Source: Nemertoderma westbladi | Taxonomy: Eukaryota > Xenacoelomorpha > Nemertodermatida > Nemertodermatidae | Length of the DNA stretch: 64,000 bases | Direction of reading: 5' to 3' | Assembly (NCBI GenBank): GCA_032718475.1 | Contig: JAUCBJ010002429.1 | Location: forward strand, 1 to 64,000 | In this document: in pieces, positions 34,801 through 43,450 of the stretch | Position numbering within the stretch: the first letter of the stretch is position 1 | Layout of the letters: every line of letters begins with the position of its first letter | Program-made: the position numbers and the translations under genes | The notes under the pieces: model-generated | What the model saw: only the letters and a program-made list of their open reading frames with translations | The model's database searches: none | Told to the model about the DNA's origin: nothing

Positions 34801-37508
34801 TGCGAAGGGACAACTGCCCGAGCAGTGCTCTGGTCGGTGTAAGTACAAGCATGAAAAGGAGTTGTAGTACGTTTGATAATAGACACTGTAATGTAGGGCG
34901 TGAATTTAGGTTAGAATCATCCTACGAGTCATCCAATCCCAATACGAGAGCTACAGGAACTCTTATACGCCATCGCTTACACCACGGTACGAGCAGCACT
35001 GGATTGATATACAGCGACCCACCTACAACCAGTGGGAATGACTGCCGTATGGACTCCTCAGAGTACAGCATCAGGAGCTCAGATTCCTCAAAGACAAGTG
35101 GTTCAGAATGGAGTAAGAAAGTCCAATCTTTTCGGGTGCGAATAGAGAATGCTTTCACACAGTTCAACAGCGACCTAGATATTGTGGAAAACACGATAAT
35201 CAGAATACAAACAAACCAAAAGGAAAGGGAAGCAGAAAAACAGGCGAAGCGTCATAGGAGGAAGGCAGAATCAGGGAAAGTCCAATCTATGAGGGCTAGA
35301 TTGGATGATGAATACATACCACAACCACATACTAAGATGCTAAAACAAGAAGCAGAGGAAATTGGTATTGGTATACCTATATCTCGGAGATAAACCGAGA
35401 AGATCGATAAATTTGTTACAAATGTAAATCCGACAATGCATACATGGATGCGTGGAAAACAGTGAATAGGTGTTATAGATCGGATAACACAGTCATCAAT
35501 AAGGACTTCACTGAACAACTCAGACTTAAGTAGGAACTGAGCAAACAGCCCATACAAACGATTACCAATTATAAAGAAGTTGAGTCAGGCGAAGTGGAAC
35601 TATAGAAGTATATGAAGTATTGTTATAGTTAGTGAAGTTATATGAAGTTTATTGAAGTATATGAAAATGGAGGTCTCATTATTTCCAATACGTTGGTACA
35701 TACTGACCTGAAAGTACGATTCACACAGGAAAATAGACATTAGATTGCGAAAATGTAGATTTGAGATGCCCAGTTATAGATGTCAACAACAATAGCCCCA
35801 TAATTGGACTGGACACACCAGATCTCCACCTACAAATAGGTGATACAGTTACATCCATGAAACCAGGAGATGCCCTTTACGAGGATGCGACTATCTTTGG
35901 TTGGAACCTCTGCGGTTTTAAAGGAAATACCACTGACACATACCTTCACCCCAAAGGACCAGGTAGATGAAAACAAACATTATATGGGAGTGCTCCATAG
36001 TGAGCGCGGATGAAGGAATATTCCTAGGATCAGAAATAAAACCGCGAGAAATGACAAACTTCCATCTAGAGACACAAGAATTTACAGAAAGTGATGGATG
36101 GATGTAATAAATTCAGTGACATGCCCTCCGCCCCCATTTCTCTACAACCATTCTACTATTACATGAAATTAGAAACATAGATACTAGATTCACCTACCTC
36201 CTTCTTAAACCATATATAATTAATTTTTTCAAAATTAAGTAAGAATATTTCTGAAATATTAACAAAACTAGGCTATATTTGGTATGCACAAATCTTATTA
36301 TTAATAACATTGTAGTAGGCTATAATTGATATGCACAAACCTTATGAATAACATTGTAGTAAGCTATATCAAAATATAAAATAAAATATATAAATTATTA
36401 TTCTGACACTGATTATTATGTATTTACATCATATTTAGAACCCAACAACGAAGTTGTGTTGGGTAACGTCGCCAGAGCTAAACAGAACCCAAATCCCAAA
36501 AACTACACAATATATGAGCCGTATCAGGGTCATAGACTGTACAGAATGGGTTGCCAAGGTCACCCGGACTACAAAGTGGTAAGTTTCAATGCATTTAAAT
36601 AAATAAAAATTATATTAATATTATTAAACATAACGTATATATAAAACACTATTAAATAATAATTAATATATTTATTTTTAGTCTGACGAAGTAAAGCGAT
36701 TCCAAATCTGCCGATACAACAACAAAGGAAACAACCCGAGGTTGTTGTTAAAGCCACTTAAAGAGGAGTTCATACACCCAGAACCGACTCCAATAATTAT
36801 ATACCACGATATGTTAACTGATAGTAACATAGAGATCATTAAAGATATCGTTGCATCCAAGGTAATTTATTTTAATACATTTCATTTGCTTTTTTTTCTT
36901 TCAAATTATAGAAATCAATTATTATTTATTACAATAACAACAGCCCACTTTAAGCTTCGGAGGTCGAAATTCCATCACGGTATAAAGACATCATTTTCCG
37001 GGCTGAATTCAATTATTGCTTAGAAACTATCGACTTCAGAAAACATCGGGAGATTTCCTATTCTGATATTCCTAAACATTCTAATATTTGATGTTGGATT
37101 AAAAATTTTAAACCAGTTTCTAATATTTATTTTATTTTATATCCATTATACTGTTAAAATAATATTGATTTTACCGAATTTCATTTACCCCGTTGGGGAG
37201 TGTATATTATTATATTATTAATAAAATATTAATTAAATGAATTGAAGTAGTTATATCTACATACTGTATACGTATGCAGTTACGTACTAAACAGCACCAA
37301 CTGAAAGAGACCAAAGCCAGAGTGCCAGGCAAGATATGGATGCATTTATCTAACCTAAGTAATTCAAATTAACAATAAGTGCTTAACTAACAGAATAAAA
37401 ACATAAACATATTATATTATATTTCCAGATGAAAACATCACTCTTGGCTGTTCAGTCTGCGTTGAAGTTTGGTGGGGCAGAAGATGTGAAAAGTAGATCT
37501 GGTAAATT
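28806..37508 (+). CDS. P4HA: Prolyl 4-hydroxylase alpha subunit, exons 1-8 (right copy, 3' end outside or displaced)
   Basis: Coding exons are 28806-28936, 31533-31625, 32253-32422, 32834-33001, 33678-33902, 36439-36578, 36682-36861 and 37429-37508, all GT/AG, with phases that join into one frame. The order is: signal peptide; N-terminal dimerisation region (DLADYWNHPIRLLHLVRRL); TPR substrate-binding domain; catalytic start (RFQICRYNNKGNNPRLLLKP, HDMLTDSNIEIIKD). Exon 8 ends with a DVKSRSGKL strand resembling the R-x-S-K-S-A-W-L site of the family. The exons for the HxD...H iron site and C-terminus are not found up to 64 kb. The intron after exon 8 would have to span an antisense LINE, a foldback element and an 18.6-kb retrotransposon, so the gene is either very long or broken. 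The family makes 4-hydroxyproline in procollagen in the ER, as alpha2beta2 with PDI. Confidence 0.88.
29560..30467 (+). mobile_element. 3' end and LTR of a Gypsy-like retrotransposon
   Basis: A purine tract GGGGGGGGAG (29905-29914) immediately precedes TGTTAG, and the block ends CGTCACA near 30467, giving a candidate LTR of about 553 bp with TG...CA ends. Upstream 29560-29904 is GC-richer and could be the end of pol, but no domain is certain. No second LTR is in the window. Present only in the right arm. Confidence 0.4.
30468..30857. repeat. 40-bp satellite, about ten units
   Basis: Unit GTGTACCAAGTTCGGTTTAA plus TTTCTTCAACCAAACTACAT. Variants cycle every three units (TTCT/CTAAAT, GTATAA/CTACAT, TTCG/CTTCAT) twice, giving a 120-bp higher-order period. 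Each unit can fold through AGTTCGGTT/AACCAAACT. Absent from the left arm. Confidence 0.85.
30904..31300 (-). mobile_element. LINE reverse-transcriptase fragment
   Basis: Minus strand encodes VYGCLTKVFDLIEGTKLF and SVRWNSVASSVFSISNGVRQ, the RT region after motif A of an APE-type LINE. The catalytic motif-A region reads TKVFD. Upstream codons in another frame (LQFGFCPKST) show a frameshift. Truncated on both sides. Present only in the right arm. Confidence 0.6.
31745..32225. repeat. 40-bp minisatellite in P4HA intron 2, about 12 units (right)
   Basis: Unit GGGAATACGTGTGCCAGAAA plus CGCTGGTTCCTTGTAAGGTT. The left arm has a single unit (about 13570-13612), so the array expanded only here, between exon 2 and exon 3. 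The 182-codon minus-strand ORF is a repeat artefact. Confidence 0.92.
33892..34500. repeat. About 80-bp minisatellite carrying the exon-5 splice donor (right)
   Basis: Eight copies of a unit containing GCTGGCTATTATAGGTAAAG start at the true exon-5 end (CTGGCTATAG then GTAAAG, 33893-33908). AGGTAAAG-type donors occur near 33901, 33978, 34058 (GGCAAAG), 34136, 34216, 34296, 34376 and 34456. The left arm has two units. Confidence 0.9.
34800..35970 (+). pseudogene. Decayed retroelement-like ORFs in P4HA intron (right)
   Basis: ORF 34800-35393 (197 codons) has a Ser-rich N-terminus and a charged helix (IQTNQKEREAEKQAKRHRRK). ORF 35761-35970 (69 codons) reads RCPVIDVNNNSPIIG and LHLQIGDTVTSMKPGDALYE. 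Both match broken left-arm segments (5012-5398, 3723-3770), so they predate the duplication. About 240 nt upstream, TTTGGTGCCGGG (34560-34571) looks like a primer-binding site. I do not recognise the proteins; a gag-like relic of an LTR element is the best guess. Confidence 0.3.
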
Positions 37509-37624
37509 GTAAGTATATATGTTCGAAATTTTACTTGTAGGGAAAAAAGCTATTTATTCTTCATGTAATACGTAATTCTTGTATCACCTCCTCATTGTAC
37601 ACCAGGAAAGGGTGGGGAAGGGGA

Positions 37625-37662
37625 GGGGGGGGGGGGGGGGGTGGTGGTGGTGGTGGTGTTGT
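37625..37662. repeat. Poly-G then GGT repeat
   Basis: G17 followed by about seven GGT triplets, in the intron after P4HA exon 8. Confidence 0.9.
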
Positions 37663-38338
37663 GTGATGCAGAATATAATTCTGAGTCATAAAATGACCTT
37701 TATTTTAAATTTCATCAAACTATATCCTGAGTCATAGCGGTGACCATGTCCAGAGGTCTGTCTGGTCCGAATGTTATATATATCTTGCAAGGATATCAGA
37801 ATGTACTTACTACTCGTTAATGGGCTTTCAGTAGTGCTATGACATTCATTTTGGGCTCATTGGAAACGCAATGGTCGATTTAGTTGGGTTAGAGACATTT
37901 AAGTCCAAATTATTAGTACTTTTGCACTTATGGGTGCATGGCCTAATTCATATTCCAAATCATTGATATAAGTGTTATGAGATATTTATGTAAGAAATAA
38001 TTAATAATAATAATAATACTTTCTTTTATTTCCATAACCCAAATATATATATATATATAAATGAGGCAGCACCGTAATGAATTACTTTAGCTGATAATAG
38101 CTGGAAATAAGTGTCAAGTAGGGCTTGCAGGGGCTCGCCTGCCAAGACTACAGTGGAGTTGAACTAATACACAAAATTAGCTAATTAATTAAGTAAACAG
38201 TTGCCGGTAATATATAATTATCATCACAGTCACCCAGACACAATAATTTCGTGACACATCCCGAGGCAGGATAGCGGCACGAAAATAAATGTCAACAAAT
38301 AATGCATCCCTCATTGATCCTTACACACATAATTGGTT

Positions 38339-40156
38339 TTATGTTATGCCGTCGTATCGATGATATTGGCTGAGGAATTTTTTTTTAATTGAATTGAGAA
38401 ATGATTTGTAGTCCTTTTGTAGTTTAGTTGATTTATCTAAAGAGTTCCAGATTTTTATTAATGATACAATTATACTTGAGAAACCATAATCATTATTTGT
38501 ACTTGGTATTTTAATATTTCCTGTTCTAGAATTAATAATTTGATCGGCAGTAGTGTTTCTAATAGTTTTGTTATTAGTAGTATAATGTGGGTTTCCCTGT
38601 ATTCTAATGTTGTTTGTATGTAGAAGTGGTAGTTGTAATTGTTTGAAAGGGCGTGATAGTTTATTTACATATTTATAAAAAAATTTTAAACCAGTGTACT
38701 CTCTAAGTGAGTATAGATTTGGTAATTTAGCTAAGGTGCGTAGCTGCGTGCCAGTCAGGTCACGTATTTTTTTACTGAAAACTATGCGAAGGCCGTAATT
38801 TTGTTGTTTATCTAGGTTGTATAATAGTTCTTTATATCCATGTTTTTTATGTAGGGGCGCTAGTAAATTACTACAGTAATTGTGATGTGGTAAAACTGTT
38901 GCCTTAAATATATTTAATTTAGTTTTAACAGATAACTGGCCCTTGATTCTCCGCAAACAGGAGTTCGCCAGTCCCATTTTATTAGATATGGATTTAATTT
39001 GGCACTTCCAATTCAATTTATTATCTATATAGACGCCCAAATATTTTATATTTTCAGATTGTGGTATTATGGTATTTTTTGTTGTTAGTTTTATATCGTC
39101 AGTTTCAGGGGAGCGACTGTGCGGGGATAATAGTAAGAATTCTGTCTTGTCCGTATTAAGGTTTAGGTGTAGGTTTGCAAAAGTAGTCTCTAGGTCATTT
39201 ACTTGTTTTTCTAGTGTCGCCGTAGCTATTTTTGGATCAGTATGTGAAAAAAATATCAGAGTGTCATCAGCGTATTGCACAAGATCAAGATCAAAGAAAG
39301 TTTTTAAATTATTTACATATAAAAGGAATAATAGTGGTCCTAACTGCGTTCCTTGAGGTACCCCCCTGTTTATAGTTTCCCATTTTGAATAAGTCTCATT
39401 TATTTTAACACGTTGTGGCCTGTCCCTTAAGAAATTTTCTAGCAGTGTAATGGCGGTCCGATGTAATCCCAGGCATTTTAGTTTTTTAAGCAGAATCGCG
39501 TGGTTTAAAGAATTGAAGGCCTTAGAGAGATCCAAAGCAGCTACAGCCACAAAATTATTTTTATCTACTTGTGCTCTCCATGACTCTGTGGTATAAATAA
39601 TTGCATCAGATGTGGAATAGCCCTTTTGGAAACCAAATTGTTTTTTATTAATCAATTTATGCTTATTTATGTAGATGTATAATTGGTTTATTATTACTTT
39701 TTCGAAAATTTTCTCAAATGTCGATGTTACAGATATTGGGCGGTAATTTTCGGGGTCTAAAATGTCACCTTTTTTATATACAGGAGTTATATCACTTAGT
39801 TTCAGTTTCTGAGGGAAGACTGAAGTGGTTAGACATTTATTGATAATAAGTGTTAATGGAGTAACTATTTGGTATCTAACAAGCTTAATAATTTTAGGTG
39901 GCATACTGGATGGACCATTTGGTTTATTTATATTTATTTTGCTTAGGATATCAAATACTTCCATGTCACTAACGTTGAAAAATGCAAATTCAGGCCTTGA
40001 CTGCATCTGCGATTCTTCATTGTAAGAAGTGGTATTATTAGACCAATCCTTATTGTAGTGCTGGGGAGTATTTGATGTTTTGAGTCCTAGGTTTAAAAAT
40101 ACCCTATTGAAAATCTTAGCGATACTGGATTTAGTGTTGTAAATAATATTGTCCAT
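38339..40156 (-). CDS. LINE reverse transcriptase domain (ORF2 C-terminal part)
   Basis: 605 codons with RT motifs in order: PVYKKGD and NYRPISVTS near residues 125-145, QFGFQKGYST, AALDLSKAFNSLN (motif A Asp), RGVPQGTQLGPLLF, QYADDTLIF (YADD), LNTDKTEFLL and YLGVYIDNKLNW. The C-terminal thumb ends with IKIWNSLDK and FLNSIKKKF. It is the continuation of the endonuclease ORF at 40170-41309 after a one-base shift in an A-run. Family role: target-primed reverse transcription of the LINE's own RNA. Confidence 0.9.
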   Translation of the reverse strand: MDNIIYNTKSSIAKIFNRVFLNLGLKTSNTPQHYNKDWSNNTTSYNEESQMQSRPEFAFFNVSDMEVFDILSKININKPNGPSSMPPKIIKLVRYQIVTPLTLIINKCLTTSVFPQKLKLSDITPVYKKGDILDPENYRPISVTSTFEKIFEKVIINQLYIYINKHKLINKKQFGFQKGYSTSDAIIYTTESWRAQVDKNNFVAVAALDLSKAFNSLNHAILLKKLKCLGLHRTAITLLENFLRDRPQRVKINETYSKWETINRGVPQGTQLGPLLFLLYVNNLKTFFDLDLVQYADDTLIFFSHTDPKIATATLEKQVNDLETTFANLHLNLNTDKTEFLLLSPHSRSPETDDIKLTTKNTIIPQSENIKYLGVYIDNKLNWKCQIKSISNKMGLANSCLRRIKGQLSVKTKLNIFKATVLPHHNYCSNLLAPLHKKHGYKELLYNLDKQQNYGLRIVFSKKIRDLTGTQLRTLAKLPNLYSLREYTGLKFFYKYVNKLSRPFKQLQLPLLHTNNIRIQGNPHYTTNNKTIRNTTADQIINSRTGNIKIPSTNNDYGFSSIIVSLIKIWNSLDKSTKLQKDYKSFLNSIKKKFLSQYHRYDGIT

Positions 40157-40169
40157 ATCCCTTAAGCGA

Positions 40170-41309
40170 TTAATTTTGGTTTGTGCCTTTTTTTTTATTT
40201 AGAATAGAATTAATTATATTCCACCGCAGTTTTGGATCCTTCGCAGTGCCAAATTTATCCCGCATGTGCTGGTTTTTCATATACTTATTTAGATTATTAT
40301 ATTTGTTACGTGCACTTTTGAAGGCTTTATAATAAAAATCCTGTTTTGTGGATCGCCATTGTTGTAGTTTGTTCATTTTTTCTTTACGTAGTTCTTCAAG
40401 CTCCTTCGTCCACCATGGAGTATTGATCGGCGGTTTTTTGTTCTCGACAATCAATATTCTCCTGAATGGCGCATGGATATCAAGAACGGCCTCCATTTTC
40501 GCTTCCAAATAGTCATAGCAAAAATTTACGTCCGGACTGTGATACAATGGCGACCAATCAATTTTGTTAATGTCCTCAATGAATTTTGATTCCGAAAATT
40601 GTTTGAAGTTTCTAATAGTTTTCCAACTTTTTTCATTATTTTGGTTGTCCAATTTGTAATTTATATTTGTATTTAATATTACAGTTTCGTGATCAGAAAA
40701 ATCGCAAAATAGAGTAGATGTGTTAATTATTGGTAGATTGTTATCTGAGGTGATAATGAGGTCAAGTAAGGAGTTTTTTGTTTTTCCAAAACGAGTCGGT
40801 TCGCTGCTATTAATTAATTTCAGGTCGTATTTAGAAAGCATTTCATGGAGATCCCTTGTTTTAATGTTATTTTTATCAAGAATATCGATATTAAAGTCAC
40901 CTCCCATTATAATCTCGGTCGATGGATTGTTAATAGCATTCTCGATTTCCTCACTGAAATCTGTTATGAAATTCTTTGAGTTGGGTGGGTTATAAGTAAC
41001 ATTTATAAGAAATCGATTATCTACTTCAACCCAAAGCGAGTCGTACGGTACCTTCTTATTTTTTATTTTGATGTCAGGACGTATTTTTTGAGACATGTTG
41101 TCTGGTATATACAATAATACCCCACCTCCTCGTTTCCTCCTGCGATCGCAGCGATGAACGTTGAATCCCGGCAGAGCAATGGAGCGGTTCGAGTGTCTTT
41201 GTTTCAGCCAAGATTCTGTGATACCTATTATTATATTGCTTGAAATACCAGACAAGATATCCTTTAGTTCGTCATAATTTTTTACTAAGCTACGGGTATT
41301 TAAGATCAT
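40170..41309 (-). CDS. LINE APE-type endonuclease domain (ORF2 N-terminal part)
   Basis: 379 codons with ITESWL, RKRGGGVLLYIP, SLWVEV, NPPNS, MGGDFNID, SLLDLIITS and FSDHETV, the ordered motifs of exonuclease/endonuclease/phosphatase LINE endonucleases. The frame stays open upstream of the first ATG to about 41637 and includes the 2A-like NPGP motif, so translation probably starts further 5' in an intact element. The 3' end runs into the frameshift at about 40190. Confidence 0.88.
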   Translation of the reverse strand: MILNTRSLVKNYDELKDILSGISSNIIIGITESWLKQRHSNRSIALPGFNVHRCDRRRKRGGGVLLYIPDNMSQKIRPDIKIKNKKVPYDSLWVEVDNRFLINVTYNPPNSKNFITDFSEEIENAINNPSTEIIMGGDFNIDILDKNNIKTRDLHEMLSKYDLKLINSSEPTRFGKTKNSLLDLIITSDNNLPIINTSTLFCDFSDHETVILNTNINYKLDNQNNEKSWKTIRNFKQFSESKFIEDINKIDWSPLYHSPDVNFCYDYLEAKMEAVLDIHAPFRRILIVENKKPPINTPWWTKELEELRKEKMNKLQQWRSTKQDFYYKAFKSARNKYNNLNKYMKNQHMRDKFGTAKDPKLRWNIINSILNKKKGTNQN

Positions 41310-41717
41310 ATATTTCAGATTGTTTTGATTTATAATTAAGTGTTCTCGAATATTATCAGTATTTTTACTATTCCTCCTACGTTCTGACTGTTTATTTAAT
41401 TTAATATTTATTTTTTTTAGGATTGGTCCTGGGTTTAGGTGTATATCTCCACATCTATGAATTAGCTGAGAGATTATTAAAGCATGTATTATAGATATTT
41501 GTATAAGGATAGGAGTTAACAGTGCAATTATGTCTATAATTATATTTGCTTTGGAAGTTAATTTAGAAGTGTTATTTATAGAGCATATTGAGTTATTGTT
41601 AGTGGTAGTTTTATTTTTATTTGGTGATTTATGAGATCACCAAAATTAAATAAGAAGACTTGTTTTAATGAGAAAATATTCAAATACAGCTATAAATAAA
41701 ATATTTATAAAATTGTG

Positions 41718-42245
41718 CTGGTTTAGGGATGCAAATCTCCCTGACTTGCCAAATTTTCAATTAAGATAACTTTTCCTGCAGCCTTTGTTCAACTGAAAAA
41801 AATGTCCAGTCTTAAAGCTCTGCCGCGCCACGACGTCAATGTGATGCAGGAGGGCAGAGGTTGGCTTTTTCATGGTAATGCTGGAAGCCATATAAACCCG
41901 GTTTGAAAGATCAGATACAGATGACAATGTTGGCTTTTTGTCAAACAGAAGTCATATAAACTGGTTTATTTATATTTTTTAAATTATTCTCTAGTGAATC
42001 AATCAGAATACTTATTGAGACATAGTTCTTTAATTTGAATATCATATATCTGATGTTGGATATTTCCCAATAGCCATCAAATGGGCAAGGAAATACTTTC
42101 TCTGGAAATACCGCAGTAATATCTTTTACTTCAGGCTATTTCCACCTTAAGTTAGAGGTTTCATGAAATCTCGAAAGATGGTCAAAATTGAAATTATCCT
42201 AAACTTCTTCATTTTTATCAATACAGTATCCTAGATACCATTTTC
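41718..42245. repeat. Foldback element, left arm
   Basis: Starts CTGGTTTAGGGATGCAAATC and is the inverted partner of 42645-42945 joined to 61570-61770, whose end reads GATCTGCATCCCATAAACC. Arms are about 500 bp, with a loop of about 400 bp (42246-42644) holding no recognisable gene. No clear target duplication seen. Confidence 0.7.
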
Positions 42246-42644
42246 TCAAATCCTTCTCTTCCCAAAGACTTATATAGGCCTACATTTCATTTACAGTGAT
42301 GGTATTAGTACAGTCACTGCTGGAAGGGAGAACAAGTAGGATCATTGGTCAATATTCTTATCTGAAAGAAGCACACACAGGTTTTAAAATCTTTCTTTAT
42401 GGCTGATCTTTATTAACTTAAGTAGTTCTGGTCTTGGAAAATTTCTGCCCTACAGTATGTGTGTTTCTATAGTAATTGAGTTCAGTTTTTACAATTTTTT
42501 CTTCAATCAATGGATTTTTGACAATGATGCCAAGCAGCGCTTCAACATAAACTACTGGCTCTCCCCAAAATTTGTATAGTTCCAACAACTTTGTAGTACC
42601 GGTATTTATCTTAAGGGCGGTTGCTTTTTTAGTTTTTTTTAGTA

Positions 42645-42945
42645 TCTGGGATACTGTATTGATAAAAATGAAGAAGGTCAGGATAGTTTCATTATGGACC
42701 ATCTTTCGAGAGTTCATGAAAACTCTAACTTAAGGTGGAAATATCCTGAAGTGAAAGATATTACCACAGTATTTCCTTACCCAATTGATAGCTATTGGGA
42801 AATATCCAACATCAGAAACATGATATTCAAATTAAAGAACTATGTCTCAATAAGTACTCTGATTGATTCACGAGAGAATAATTTAAATAATATAAATAAA
42901 CCAGTTTATATGACTTCTGTTTGACAAAAAGCCAACATTGTCATC
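42645..42945. repeat. Foldback element, inner part of right arm
   Basis: Inverted match to about 42245-41940 (for example ATACTGTATTGATAAAAATG against CATTTTTATCAATACAGTAT). Interrupted at 42945 by the BEL/Pao element and resumed at 61570. The last five bases TCATC are the element's target duplication. Confidence 0.75.
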
Positions 42946-43081
42946 TGATGAATTATTTCACTATAAGATAGCATTTGTAGTTTAACTTTAACGTAAAAAC
43001 TTTCGAAAATCCGACGTATTTTGATTGAGTTACAGTAATGTAATATGCCTATTCATATTTGTACACATAAAACCCTTAGGT

Positions 43082-43165
43082 ACTCTCGTGGCGTAGTGGT
43101 CAGATGGTTAAGGCGTTGGTTACATTACATAGGTTACGAGTTCGAATCCCAGTCGGGAAATTTGT
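43082..43165 (+). other. tRNA-like segment in LTR U3
   Basis: CTCGTGGCGTAGTGGTCAGA plus TGGTTAAGGCGTTGG resembles a Leu/Ser-type D-arm and A box, and GAGTTCGAATCCC resembles a B box. The T-stem does not pair properly, so it is a tRNA-derived relic or SINE head rather than a tRNA gene. Repeated in the 3' LTR at 59441-59524. Confidence 0.45.
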
Positions 43166-43443
43166 ATTTTGGGGCCATTTATTTTCGTTTGGTGCTAATT
43201 GGTAGGCCAATGAGAAGCGTACAACGTAGCGGATGATGAGCCAGGCCAATCATAGGGCATAAATTATCTTATTGCTCAAATGTGAGGCAGTGGAAAATTC
43301 TGTTAGGATTCCATGTCCCAGATTAGTGTAAGGGCCGGACTGCGTTGAACGATGAGCTGGGCCAATCATAGGGCACGAAGCACTTTATTGCTCAAATGTG
43401 AAGCTGTGGAAAATTCTGTTTAGTTTCCATGTGCGATATTTAG

Positions 43444-43450
43444 TATAAAA
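43444..43450 (+). promoter_or_regulatory. LTR TATA box
   Basis: TATAAAA preceded by three CCAAT boxes at 43207-43211, 43246-43250 and 43362-43366. Likely RNA polymerase II promoter of the element; the R region would start about 30 bp downstream. The same sequence is in the 3' LTR at 59803-59809. Confidence 0.6.

Larger units (their letters stand above)
28084..37338 (+). repeat. Right arm of large inverted duplication
   Basis: Reverse-complement partner of 1762-18446. It is shorter because it lacks the left-specific LINEs and large minisatellite, but it has its own insertions: a Gypsy-like LTR end (about 29560-30467), a 40-bp satellite (30468-30857), a LINE RT fragment (30904-31300) and two expanded minisatellites (31745-32225, 33892-34500). 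The block CAGAGTGCCAGGCAAGATATGG (about 37318-37338) is the last clear match. Confidence 0.9.
37990..41640 (-). mobile_element. Near-complete CR1/L2-type LINE with 2A-like motif
   Basis: Read on the minus strand. The 5' part encodes a hydrophobic helix (IIIDIIALLTPILIQISII) followed by CGDIHLNPGP (41453-41424), then the endonuclease ORF (41309-40170: ITESWL, GGDFNIDI, LLDLIITS, SDHETV) and the reverse transcriptase ORF (40156-38339: QFGFQKGYST, LDLSKAFNSLNH, PQGTQLGPLLF, QYADDTLIF). The two ORFs are out of frame by one at an A-run near 40190, the only obvious break. A 3' UTR with GGCAGGCGAGCCCCTGC ends in ATT repeats near 37990-38010. It lies antisense in the P4HA intron. Confidence 0.88.

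Noticed and set aside
42418-42717. 99-codon ORF in the foldback loop
   Set aside because: No similarity to a transposase or any family I recognise; AT-rich chance ORF is more likely.
43082-43165. Functional tRNA gene
   Set aside because: A- and B-box-like words are present, but the T-stem and acceptor stem do not pair.
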